Shown piece by piece: positions 33,385 through 42,313 of a stretch of DNA of 64,000 nucleotides. A program made the translations under genes and the position numbers. The notes under the pieces were generated by a model, which saw only the letters and a program-made list of their open reading frames with translations, ran no database searches and was not told where the DNA came from. Every line of letters starts with the position of its first letter. Position 1 is the stretch's first letter. Source of the stretch: Streptomyces alanosinicus (GTDB taxonomy: Bacteria; Actinomycetota; Actinomycetes; Streptomycetales; Streptomycetaceae). The stretch spans positions 1 to 64,000 of the forward strand of contig NZ_BMVG01000019.1 in assembly GCF_014650595.1 (NCBI RefSeq), given 5' to 3'.

Positions 33385-33522
33385 CCCCTATCCGATCACG
33401 CCGCAAGATGCGATGCGCGGGCCCTCCTGACCCTGGCCTGAGCTGTCTTGTCGTACCAGTGGAGCCAGATCAACTTGGTACGTAGCCCCGAAACCCTGGT
33501 GCGCTGGTGCCCAAAGAAGTGC

Positions 33523-34284
33523 TTACAAACATCCGGAGCGACCGCGTGTCTTTGGCGAGATGAAACGGTCGCTCCGGGACCACAAGCCGGCGAGCTGCGG
33601 CTGTATGGCGGTCCACCTGCGGTGTCCGGTGCGCGGTCGCAGGGTCCAATTCCGACCGTTGGAAACGCCGTGCCGCTCATACCAAACGGTGTTCATGCCG
33701 TACATGAGCATGGTCAGGCCGTTGCCGTTGAACAGGGTCAGGTAGCCGAGGTTGTACTGACCGAGCAAGCCGTCCACGAAGTGGCCCACGTCGTCCACGC
33801 CGTCGCCCGGGAGGTTGCGGTTGCGCACGAAGGGGTCGGGACACATGAAGACCGGCAGGCGCCCGTAGCCCTCCCAATCGACCATCGGGTAGTCGATGGC
33901 CTGAGCAACCCAGCCGATCCGGTCCTTTCTGCTCGCGTCCGCGACATGCGAGTCCCAGGACTTGAACTCAACGCCGAGCGCCACCTGCGGGTTCTTCCAA
34001 ACCTGCGCGTCGCGCGGCCTGAGCACTGCGTCGATCCGGCACGGGCGTCCGGTGGGGTGCCTTCCGGGTACCTCGCGCTGAATGTGAAACCAGGGAGCCA
34101 GCCGACGTAGTACGGCCTTGGCCAGCGCGGCTTCATCGGCGAAGCCCGCCAGGGGCACCTGCTCACCAGCGAGCGGGTAGCCGACGGGCGGTCCGAAAGG
34201 GGAGGGCTCCCCTGCGAGCGGTTGGAACGAAGCAGCTGCCCGCTGGAGAAGTATGGCCGTCTCCTCGCTGGTGTCCGTGGTCAC
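33523..34284 (-). CDS. PD-(D/E)XK nuclease-like protein
   Basis: The 253-residue protein starts at GTG 34284, eight bases after GGAGG. It contains PCRIDAVLRPRD followed by VALGVEFKSWDS, giving D...ExK in the order and spacing of the PD-(D/E)XK nuclease core, with a preceding helix (LAKAVLRRLAPWFHIQREVP). The C-terminal half (GYLTLFNGNGLTMLMYGMN) is unrecognised. It could be a stand-alone defence or repair nuclease. It is isolated, with no partner gene nearby. Confidence 0.55.
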   Translation of the reverse strand: MTTDTSEETAILLQRAAASFQPLAGEPSPFGPPVGYPLAGEQVPLAGFADEAALAKAVLRRLAPWFHIQREVPGRHPTGRPCRIDAVLRPRDAQVWKNPQVALGVEFKSWDSHVADASRKDRIGWVAQAIDYPMVDWEGYGRLPVFMCPDPFVRNRNLPGDGVDDVGHFVDGLLGQYNLGYLTLFNGNGLTMLMYGMNTVWYERHGVSNGRNWTLRPRTGHRRWTAIQPQLAGLWSRSDRFISPKTRGRSGCL

Positions 34285-34942
34285 TGAAGGGTCCTCCCAC
34301 GTCGTTACGGTCCGGCAGGCCAGGCTGCGGAAAGACGGCTCCAACATGAAGTACATGAAGTAAGGGGTGCCCCCGCCAGTTGCAGCCTGTGGGCGCAGCA
34401 AACCTAGTCAACTACCCATCGTTCGACGGCGTTTGGCACCCGGCTGGAGCCCTAATGTGATCGTGGAGCCTGCTTCGCGTCCGCTCTGGGAGACGGGCAG
34501 ACTTGGCTGCCGCCTCATTGACAGTTCCGCCACGCTGTCCCCCAGCAGTCTCCTGCGCCAAGGCAGATGGCGAGCATGGCTACGCCGTCCTACTGACACC
34601 CAGGTCGTCTCGGTCTCGCAGAGGTTGGTCTGGCTCAAGGCCCTCTCGCTCGTCCAGCACGACAACCGCCTCCTCTTGACCACGATGGGTCGACGATGCA
34701 ACATCCGCCCAGACATCGCGAACTCAAAGCGGCAGTCAACCGAATCCTCCACCATTCGCCACCTGCGGCTGCGGACACGCCCCAGGCCCGGCTCGCGTGA
34801 CGTGCTAGTCCCGGGGGATGCCCGGGGGACAGGCGGGGGACAGAAGGCCAAGGACGATCAAGGGAGGAGACGGAAAGACAGGGAACAAATCCGTCCAGAC
34901 CGGCGGCAATGTGTCGACCGTCAGGCGCCACTTCACGAGCCA
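34285..34942. other. Gene-poor 658-bp stretch
   Basis: No complete gene is supported. A plus-strand fragment at about 34628-34690 reads WLKALSLVQHDNRLLLTTMG, like the wing of a wHTH domain, which may be a relic. Near 34810-34845 the motif GGGGGA is repeated three times. Sequence character changes here from mixed to the very high GC of sbcC. Confidence 0.4.
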
Positions 34943-37933
34943 TCAGACCCCCCGCTGCCGCAGCGTAGACCCCCCTCTCCCCTTCACCACCTCCAGCTGC
35001 GCGTGGATCCTTCGCCGCAGGTCAGGGACGTGGCTGACGATGCCCACGCTCCGGTCCCGCTCCCGGAGGGAGTCGAGGACGTCCAACACCTCGTCGAGGG
35101 TCTGGTCGTCGAGGCTGCCGAAGCCCTCGTCGATGAAGAGGGTGTCGAGGCGGACGCCGCCGGCCTCGTCGGTGACGACGTCCGCGAGGCCGAGCGCGAG
35201 GGCGAGGGAGGCGAAGAAGGTCTCGCCGCCGGACAGCGTCGCGGTGTCGCGTGCGCGGCCGGTCCAGGCGTCGACCACATGCAGCCCGAGCCCGCTGCGG
35301 CCGCGGCCGGTGCGGTCGTCGGAGTGGACGAGGGTGTAGCGGCCCGAGGACATGCGCTGCAGCCGGGCGGTCGCGGCGGCGGCGACCTGCTCCAGCCGGG
35401 CCGCGAGTACATACGACTCCAGGCGCATCTTGCGTTCGTTGTCGGCGGAGGTGCCCGCGGTGAGGGCGGCGAGGCGGGCGACCCGGTCGTGCTCCTCACG
35501 CAGCGGGGCCAGGCGGCGTACGGCCTCGGTGGCGTGCGCGGAGAGGCGGTCCAGTTCGGCGCAGCTGCGGGCGGCGGCGTCCCGGGCGGAGGCCGCCGCC
35601 CGCAGCCGGTGTTCGTCCCTTGTCGCCCTGTGCTCGGCCGCGGCCGGGTCGGCTGCCGGGCGCTGGGCCGCGGCCGCGGTGTCGGCCTCCGCGAGCATCG
35701 CGCGTACGGCGGCCTCCTCCGTCTGCCAGGCGTCCAGGCGCTGCTGCAGCTCTCGGTGGGCCGCGGCGTCCAGGAGGGCGGCGGCCGCGGCCTGCGGAGT
35801 GTCGAAGCCGGCGCGGTAGGCGGCGTCGGCGAGGCGGGCGTCGGCGTCCTTCAGCCGCTGGGCGGCGTCCTCGGCGGTGCGTGCGGCGTCGGCGGCGTCG
35901 GTCAGCAGCGTGACCTGCCGTTCCAGCTGTGCGGCCCGCGCGGCGACGCTGCCGGAGCCGCCGCGCGCCATGGCCAACTCGCCTTCCAACTGGGCCTGTT
36001 CACGCTCCAGGGTCTCGCGCCGGGTGAGCCGGGAGGCGGTCCGCACGGCGGCCTGCTGGCGGTCGGCGAGGCGCTGCTCGCGTTCGTGCTCGGCGCGTCG
36101 CAGCTCCTCGTGGGCGGCGTGCAGGGCGGAGGCGTCGCGCCGGGCGCGGGCGTACTCCTGCTCCGACTCGGCCGCTGTCGCTTCGAGTTCGGCGGTGGGT
36201 GTGTCGCCGGCCTCGGCGGTGGCGGCGGCCAGGGCCTCGCGGACGACGCCGAGCCGCCGCGCGTCCTCGGCGCGCCGCTCCTCGGCGTGCTGGTGGGCGG
36301 CGAGGGCGCGGTCCTCGGTCGCACGGTCGACGTGCCCGGCGACCTTGCGGGCCGGTGCGGGGTGTTCGGTGGCTCCGCAGACGCTGCAGGGCTCGCCCTC
36401 GGTGAGGTGGCCGGCCAGCTCGGCGGCGATGCCGTTCAGGCGCTGTTCCTTGAGGTCGAGCCAGTGGGCGCGGGCGTCGAGGGCGCGCTGCTCGGAGGCG
36501 AGCGCCAGGCGCTGCGCGTCCCGCAGGTCCGCGGCGAGCGCGTCGCGGGTGCGGGCCGCGCCCAGCCGCCTGCGCAGGGGGTCGCGCTGGACGGCGAGCT
36601 GCTCGGCGCGGGTGGCGGCCTCCTGGGCGGCGTCGACGCGGGACTGCAGGGCGGCGCGGGTGGCGTCCCAGGCGGCGAGCCAGGTCTCGGCCTCGCGGAG
36701 TACGTCCTCGTCGGCGCGCTCCTGGCGGTCGAGCCCGGTCCGCTCCTCGGCCAGGGCACGGAGCCGCTGCTCGGCGCGGCGGGCCGCGTCCAGGCCGCCC
36801 AGTTCCCCGGCGGCCCGGCGGGCGGCGGAAGCGAGTCCGGCGGCACCTGCGTCGGCGTAGGAGTCGGGGAGCATGCCCCGCGCGTGTGCCTCGGCCCGGC
36901 CGGCCCGGCGGTGCTCCGCCTCGGCGGCCTCCCGCAGCTCCAGCGCGGGCAGGGCGGCCTCCGCCTTGCGGGCCCGCTCCATCCGCTGCCGGTCCTGCTG
37001 ATGGGCACCCGCCCGCTCCTGGAGCCGCTCGGCGCGCTGCCGGGCCTCGGCGGACCGGCGCTGCAGCCGGGCGAGTTCGCGTACGTCCTCCAGGGCGCGC
37101 CGGGTCCCGGCATGGGCGGACTCGGCGGCGGTGAGGCGGCAGTGGGCGACGGTGAGGTGTTCGCGGGCGGTGGCGCGGGCGACGGCGGCGGCGCCGAGGA
37201 CGGCGGCCGCCAGGCCGGGATCGCCGGGGGCCAGCTGGGGCAGCTCCATGGCCTCGCCGGCCTCCTGCTGCATGCGGTGGGCGTCGGCGAGCAGCGCCGT
37301 GTCGCCTTCCCGCACGCGTGCCTCGGTGGCGCGGCGGCGTTCGGCGAGGCGCTTTTCGACGTCGGCGAACCGCCGGGTGTCGAAGAGACGGCCCAGCAGC
37401 CGGCCGCGGGCCTCGGCGTCGGCTCGTAGAAAGCGGGCGAAGTCACCCTGGGGCAACAGCACGACCTGGCAGAACTGCTCACGGCTCATGCCGAGCAGTT
37501 GGGTGATCTCCTCGCCGATCTCCTGGTGGGAGCGGCTGCGGTCCTTCCAGGCACCGGCCGTGGCGTCGTACTCGCGCAGCCAGGTCTGGGCCTTGTCCAC
37601 GGTGGTGCCCGTGCCGCGCAGTTTGGGCCGCTCCCAGGGCGGCTGCCGGGTGATCTCCAGGCGGCGCCCGGCGACGGTGAGGTCGAGGCGGATCTCGGTG
37701 CGGGTGCGCGGCTCGGCGTGGTCGCTGCGCAGGTTCATGCCCTGGCCGCTCTGCCGGGCGCCGGGGGCGGTGCCGTACAGGGCGTAGCAGACGGCGTCCA
37801 GGACGGAGGTCTTGCCGGCGCCGGTGGGGCCGTGCAGCAGGAAGAGACCGGCGGCGGACAGGGCGTCGAAGTCGACGCTGCGGGAGCCGCCGAAGGGTCC
37901 GAAGGCGGTGATGTCGAGCCGGTGCAGCCTCAT
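34943..37933 (-). CDS. sbcC: Nuclease SbcCD subunit C
   Basis: The 996-residue SMC-like ATPase has Walker A GPTGAGKTS near the N-terminus, a Q-loop region (CQVVLLPQGDFARFL), two long Ala/Arg/Glu coiled coils meeting at a zinc hook CSVCG, an ABC signature LSGGETFF and Walker B LDTLFIDEGFGSLD. With SbcD it forms the Mre11-Rad50-type complex that opens hairpins and processes DNA ends. The ATG at 37933 overlaps the sbcD stop (ATGA), so the subunits are co-translated. Confidence 0.95.
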   Translation of the reverse strand: MRLHRLDITAFGPFGGSRSVDFDALSAAGLFLLHGPTGAGKTSVLDAVCYALYGTAPGARQSGQGMNLRSDHAEPRTRTEIRLDLTVAGRRLEITRQPPWERPKLRGTGTTVDKAQTWLREYDATAGAWKDRSRSHQEIGEEITQLLGMSREQFCQVVLLPQGDFARFLRADAEARGRLLGRLFDTRRFADVEKRLAERRRATEARVREGDTALLADAHRMQQEAGEAMELPQLAPGDPGLAAAVLGAAAVARATAREHLTVAHCRLTAAESAHAGTRRALEDVRELARLQRRSAEARQRAERLQERAGAHQQDRQRMERARKAEAALPALELREAAEAEHRRAGRAEAHARGMLPDSYADAGAAGLASAARRAAGELGGLDAARRAEQRLRALAEERTGLDRQERADEDVLREAETWLAAWDATRAALQSRVDAAQEAATRAEQLAVQRDPLRRRLGAARTRDALAADLRDAQRLALASEQRALDARAHWLDLKEQRLNGIAAELAGHLTEGEPCSVCGATEHPAPARKVAGHVDRATEDRALAAHQHAEERRAEDARRLGVVREALAAATAEAGDTPTAELEATAAESEQEYARARRDASALHAAHEELRRAEHEREQRLADRQQAAVRTASRLTRRETLEREQAQLEGELAMARGGSGSVAARAAQLERQVTLLTDAADAARTAEDAAQRLKDADARLADAAYRAGFDTPQAAAAALLDAAAHRELQQRLDAWQTEEAAVRAMLAEADTAAAAQRPAADPAAAEHRATRDEHRLRAAASARDAAARSCAELDRLSAHATEAVRRLAPLREEHDRVARLAALTAGTSADNERKMRLESYVLAARLEQVAAAATARLQRMSSGRYTLVHSDDRTGRGRSGLGLHVVDAWTGRARDTATLSGGETFFASLALALGLADVVTDEAGGVRLDTLFIDEGFGSLDDQTLDEVLDVLDSLRERDRSVGIVSHVPDLRRRIHAQLEVVKGRGGSTLRQRGV

Positions 37934-39093
37934 CGGGCCACCTCGCCCGCGGCGTCGTCGGCGCGTACGGCGTCGAACGCCTCGCGCAGGACGGCCCGCT
38001 CGCGGTCGCCGGGGACGGCGCCGCGCACATGGGCGACGAAGTCCTCGGCGATCTGCTGGTCGCTGCGGCCCGCGAGGCGCCGGGCGTACGACGCCGAGGG
38101 GTCGTCCGGGGTGCGCTCGGGGGCGAAGACGAGGCTGAGGGTGTGCGGGAAGCGCTCGGTGAGCCGGGCCATGGGGTCGGCGGGGCGGACCGGGTCGGTG
38201 AGGGTGGCCTCGATCCAGGCGTCCTCGTGCCGGGCGAGGTCCGGGTCGGCGAGGAGGCCCTCCAGCCTGCCCCTGATGCGGGCGAGCGGGTGGGGCACCG
38301 GGCAGTCGAGGCGCTCGGCGGTGACGGAGCCGTCGGCGCCGAGGTCGATCAGCCACATGCTCTTGCGGTGGTCGGCCTCGGAGAAGGAGTAGGCGAGCGG
38401 GGAGCCGGAGTAGCGGACGCGCTCGGTGAGGCTCTGGCAGCCGTGCAGATGGCCGAGCGCCGCATAGTCGACCCCGTCGAAGACCCCGGCGGGTACGGAG
38501 GCGACCCCGCCGACGGTGATGTCCCGCTCGCTGTCGCTGGCCCGGCCGCCGGTGACGAAGGCGTGGGCGAGGACGACCGAGCGGGTGCCGGGCGCGCGGG
38601 TGGCGAGGTCGGCGCGGACGCGGTCCATGGCGGCGCCGAGCACGGCCTCGTGGCCGGCCTCGTCGACCGCGAACTCGTCCTTCACCAGCGCCGGTTCGAG
38701 ATACGGCAGGCCGTAGAAGGCGACGGCGCCGTGGGCGTCGGCCAGCAGGACCGGGGTGCCGGCGGAGGCGGGTTCGGTGCGCAGGTGGATGCCGGCGCGG
38801 TCGATGAGTCCGGCGCCGACGCCGAGCCGGCGGGCGGAGTCGTGGTTGCCCGAGATCATCACCGTGGGCACGCCGAGGTCCGCGAGGCGGTGCAGGGCGT
38901 CGTCGAACAGCTCGACCGCGGCGAGCGGGGGGACCGCGCGGTCGTACACATCGCCCGACACGACCACCGCGTCCACCGCGCGCTCGCGCACGGTGGTGAC
39001 GAGGTGACCGATGAACTCGGCCTGGGCCCCGAGCATGCTCACCCGGTGGAAGGCCCGGCCGAGATGCCAGTCGGACGTGTGCAGGAGTCTCAT
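37930..39093 (-). CDS. sbcD: Exonuclease SbcD (Mre11 family)
   Basis: The 387-residue metallophosphoesterase begins MRLLHTSDWHLGRAFH with the first metal ligands, then VVVSGDVYDRA, ISGNHDSARRL and ALGHLHGCQ, the complete Mre11-type set. It is the nuclease partner of SbcC, encoded just downstream with a 4-bp overlap. The ATG at 39093 is the natural start. Confidence 0.95.
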   Translation of the reverse strand: MRLLHTSDWHLGRAFHRVSMLGAQAEFIGHLVTTVRERAVDAVVVSGDVYDRAVPPLAAVELFDDALHRLADLGVPTVMISGNHDSARRLGVGAGLIDRAGIHLRTEPASAGTPVLLADAHGAVAFYGLPYLEPALVKDEFAVDEAGHEAVLGAAMDRVRADLATRAPGTRSVVLAHAFVTGGRASDSERDITVGGVASVPAGVFDGVDYAALGHLHGCQSLTERVRYSGSPLAYSFSEADHRKSMWLIDLGADGSVTAERLDCPVPHPLARIRGRLEGLLADPDLARHEDAWIEATLTDPVRPADPMARLTERFPHTLSLVFAPERTPDDPSASYARRLAGRSDQQIAEDFVAHVRGAVPGDRERAVLREAFDAVRADDAAGEVAR

Positions 39094-39357
39094 GATGCCC
39101 GAGACTAACGGCCGGGTCTGACATCGCGGACGGTTGTTCCCGTAGCGGCGACTGTGTTCCCGTAGCGGCGAATGTCCCGTAGCGGAGAACACTGCGGCCC
39201 CGGTAGCCGCTTGCGGCGAGGGCCGACGAACGGTCGGATCGCTCAGCGACGGATCAGGTTCGGCTAATTTCAGCCAATGTGAGAAGAAGCACTCCGGCGC
39301 CGCTCGATCTCGCCTAGATTGACTGCCCTGTTCGGGGCGGGATTTCGGGGGAACGCG
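39094..39357. promoter_or_regulatory. Divergent intergenic region with three direct repeats
   Basis: TGTTCCCGTAGCGGCGA occurs at 39135-39151 and 39155-39171 (20-bp period), with a shorter variant TGTCCCGTAGCGGAGA at 39173-39188. They lie between sbcD and the signalling operon. Two-turn spacing suggests cooperative binding sites for a regulator. Confidence 0.5.
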
Positions 39358-39756
39358 ATGGATCCGGTGACGGCCGTGGCAGCGGCGGGCGTGGCGCTTG
39401 TGGTCAAGGGAGCGCTGGAGACGGCAGGGCAGGAGGCCGGCCGCTCGGGCTGGGCCGGCGGTGCCCGCCTGCTCGAACGGATCCGCGCGCGGTTCCGGGG
39501 CAATGCGGACGCGGAGAACGCCCTGGACCGGCTCACCGGCTCCCCGGACGACGAGACCGCGCAGCAAGCCCTTGAGCGGCAGCTCGCCGCCCACATGCTG
39601 CTCGACCCGGACTTCGAGGCGGAGATCCGCCGGTTCGTCGACGAGGCCGTCGCCGCGCAGGGCCGGTCCGGTGCCCAGATCAGCGCCGCGCTCATCAAGA
39701 ACGCCCAGGTGTTCAACGGCAAGGTCGACGTACAGGGGAACTGGACGACGTCGTAA
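39358..39756 (+). CDS. Small helical protein at head of signalling operon
   Basis: The 132-residue protein starts at ATG 39358 after GGGGGAA. It opens with a hydrophobic Ala/Val helix (VTAVAAAGVALVVKGALE), then charged helices (RLLERIRARFRGNADAENAL, LLDPDFEAEIRRFVDEAVAA), ending in a beta-like tail (SAALIKNAQVFNGKVDVQGN). Short proteins of this kind accompany NTPase and effector genes in actinobacterial conflict loci. That parallel is an impression, not a family match. Confidence 0.55.
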   Translation: MDPVTAVAAAGVALVVKGALETAGQEAGRSGWAGGARLLERIRARFRGNADAENALDRLTGSPDDETAQQALERQLAAHMLLDPDFEAEIRRFVDEAVAAQGRSGAQISAALIKNAQVFNGKVDVQGNWTTS

Positions 39757-39921
39757 CGCCACCCCTGCCGCCGGACGGGCCGGACGCCCGTCGCGCGGCC
39801 GCGTATCCGTCTTCTCTCTCCCCCACGTGGCCCCGAGCACGCGCGCGCGAGGCGTCCGCCCTGTGCACGACGGCCACCGCACCGCCCGCACCGCTGATTC
39901 GAAAGCCGAAGAAACCCGATC

Positions 39922-42261
39922 ATGAGCGAGGCCAGCGTTTCCGCAAGCCCCCGGTCCTTAGCCGGCGCCGCCGACCGCCCGGGCGATCCGCCCCCGCACA
40001 AGGAAGGGGAACCCGCCGAACCGGGCTCCGGCGCGGAGGCGGGTAAGGCGGAGTCCGCGAAGGACCCCACGGCGCACACCGAGCCCCCGCGCGGGGACGT
40101 CGAGGAGCACGACGGCCCGGTCAGCGAGAAGGACGCTCTGCGCTCCCTGGCCGAAGGCAGTCGACGTGACGACGCCGAGCGGTCCGAGGCACTGCGCGCC
40201 GGGGCCATCGCCGACGAGATCGCCCGGCGGCTGAACGCCGACACCTCCGGGACCCGCATCGGCACGCTCGCGCTGTTCAACGCGGACGTGAGCTTCGGCG
40301 GCGGCTTCCACACCGGCGGTGCCCGACCCGGCGGACCGCGGCCGGGGGGCGTGTCCGTGCTCGCCATGGCCGCCGCCGACATCGCCGACCACACCGAGCT
40401 GTTCGTCGCGCCCGAGAGCTACGGCGAGGCTCTGGACGCCCTGTGCGAGCAGCGGGTGCTGGTGCTCACCGCCGCGCCGGGCAGCGGCCGGGAGGCCGTC
40501 GCCGTGAACCTGCTGGGGGAGGCACTGGCCATGGAGGGCGGCGGTGCGGGCTGCCACCTGCTGCTGCGACCCGCGGCCGTGCTGGAGGCGGACTGGGAAC
40601 CACCGGTGAAGAACTCCGGCTATCTGGCGGCACTCGACGACGGGCCGGGCGCCGACTCCACGGTCACCTCCGCCTTTTCCGGAGGGCACGCCCCCGGCAC
40701 GGTCCAGTGGGCCGCGATCGTCGCCGCGCTGCGCGCCTCGGGCTGCTTCCTGATCCTGACCGGCGGTCACGACCTGGATGTCCTCGCGGCCGGAACGGGC
40801 GGCGACCAGGTGGCCCGGCACGCGCTCGTCCCGGTCGACCCCGTGGCCATCGTGGAACGGCGGGTGCTCGGCCACGGCGGCACCCCGGACGCGTACGCCG
40901 ATCTGCACGGGCTGCTGGAGCGCACCGGTGCCGCGACGGCGCTCCGGGAGCAGCCGACGGCCCGCAGCGCCGCCCGGCTCGCCTCCGTGATCCGCGCGGA
41001 CGGCGATGTGACGGCCGAGGTGGCCCGGCTGCGCGATCCGAGCGAGCAGGTGCGGGACTGGTTCAACCGGTACCGCGCACCGGACGCGGTGGCCTTCGCG
41101 CTGGCGGCCGCCGTGCTCGAGGAGTGCGGCTACCTCACCGTCGCGGATGCCGCGGTGCAGCTGCGGCGGGCCCTGGTCGCACCGGAAGCCGCCCCGCCCG
41201 ACCTCCGGTTCGGGGACCGGCTCGGCCACGAGCAGCAGTGGATCCGGCTGGACGCGCCCGCCGAGGGCGGCTTCGCCCCGCCCCGCGTCCGGTTCCGCAA
41301 CGCGCTGCTCAGCCAGGCCATCATGGCCTACGCCTGGAACCTGCTGGACGGACGTCGCGACGCCGTGCTCGGCTGGCTGCGCGGCCTGCTGAACCACCGT
41401 GACCTGCAGGTGCGGGCCCGAGCCGCGGTCGCGGCCGGCGTGCTGGCACGGACCGATCCGCAGTACGCGGTGCACCGGTTCCTCACGACCTGGGCGGGCA
41501 GCACTTCCTGGCCGCTGCGGCAGGCCGCCGCCACCGCCCTCGGTGTGGCGGGCAGCCACCCGGAGACGGCGGACGCGGTCTGGGAACTGCTGCACCAGTG
41601 GGCGCGCGGCGACGCCTCCGCCCACCAGCGCCGGCTGGCCGGCACGGCGGCGAACGCGGTGGGCGGGCTGCTCGGCCGTGCCGCCCCGGACCGGGCCGTG
41701 GCCGTCCTGCGCGGCGCGCTGGACCGGGAGGACGACTGGGGCACCCTGCCGTCGGTGGCCTGGGGCGGCATCCACCTGATCCACCAGGGACAGACCACGG
41801 CGGTCCTGGAGGCCTACCTGGACTGGTCCGCACCGCAGGACCTGTCCCCCATGGTCGTCAAGTCGCTGTCGGCGTTCGTGTTCGCTGTGTCCCAGCCGTA
41901 CGAGAAGCCGGTCATCGACACCCCCGATGACCGCGGCCACACACGGGTGCCCGGCGTGCCCGTCCTGCTCAGCGACCTGCCTCGGTACCACGACCGGCTC
42001 ACCGAGCTGTGGGTGCGCGCCCTGGCCCGCCGGCCGGTGCAGGACTCCGCGCTGGAAGCCCTGCACGCGTGGATCGACGACTACGCCGACAAGACCCCGG
42101 GCTCCCTGCACGCCATCGGCGCGCTGCTCAGCTCTGTCGCCCGCCGGCCGGGACAGCACGGCGAGCGGCTCACCTGGTGGCTGGAGAAGTGGGCCCACGA
42201 CCGGGACAAGCCCTCGGCGGGCTCCGCCCGGCTGCTCCGCACACTCGACCGCGCCCGGTGA
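39922..42261 (+). CDS. Large protein with degenerate P-loop and HEAT-like repeats
   Basis: The 779-residue protein has a disordered Pro/Glu-rich first 105 residues, then an NTPase-like core with VLVLTAAPGSGREAVAVN, where the Walker Lys-Thr is replaced by Arg-Glu (residues 187-191). A long C-terminal solenoid follows (VRARAAVAAGVLARTDPQ, LRQAAATALGVAGSHPETA, RRLAGTAANAVGGLLGRA). The layout is that of a STAND-like scaffold that has lost ATP hydrolysis. It precedes the SPFH, phosphatase and kinase genes with short gaps and probably recruits them. Confidence 0.6.
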   Translation: MSEASVSASPRSLAGAADRPGDPPPHKEGEPAEPGSGAEAGKAESAKDPTAHTEPPRGDVEEHDGPVSEKDALRSLAEGSRRDDAERSEALRAGAIADEIARRLNADTSGTRIGTLALFNADVSFGGGFHTGGARPGGPRPGGVSVLAMAAADIADHTELFVAPESYGEALDALCEQRVLVLTAAPGSGREAVAVNLLGEALAMEGGGAGCHLLLRPAAVLEADWEPPVKNSGYLAALDDGPGADSTVTSAFSGGHAPGTVQWAAIVAALRASGCFLILTGGHDLDVLAAGTGGDQVARHALVPVDPVAIVERRVLGHGGTPDAYADLHGLLERTGAATALREQPTARSAARLASVIRADGDVTAEVARLRDPSEQVRDWFNRYRAPDAVAFALAAAVLEECGYLTVADAAVQLRRALVAPEAAPPDLRFGDRLGHEQQWIRLDAPAEGGFAPPRVRFRNALLSQAIMAYAWNLLDGRRDAVLGWLRGLLNHRDLQVRARAAVAAGVLARTDPQYAVHRFLTTWAGSTSWPLRQAAATALGVAGSHPETADAVWELLHQWARGDASAHQRRLAGTAANAVGGLLGRAAPDRAVAVLRGALDREDDWGTLPSVAWGGIHLIHQGQTTAVLEAYLDWSAPQDLSPMVVKSLSAFVFAVSQPYEKPVIDTPDDRGHTRVPGVPVLLSDLPRYHDRLTELWVRALARRPVQDSALEALHAWIDDYADKTPGSLHAIGALLSSVARRPGQHGERLTWWLEKWAHDRDKPSAGSARLLRTLDRAR

Positions 42262-42313
42262 CGGCCACCGCGCAGACGCCGCCCGCGACAGCGCCCGAAG
42301 GAGAGGGTGAGAC

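Noticed and set aside
34408..34851. A 147-codon minus-strand frame upstream of the nuclease-like gene
   Set aside because: Arg/Ser-rich sequence without domain, and no ribosome site.
34367..37429. A 1020-codon open frame on the plus strand opposite sbcC
   Set aside because: It is the antisense shadow of a very high-GC gene: glycine/valine-rich low complexity, no motif, while the minus strand shows all SbcC motifs.
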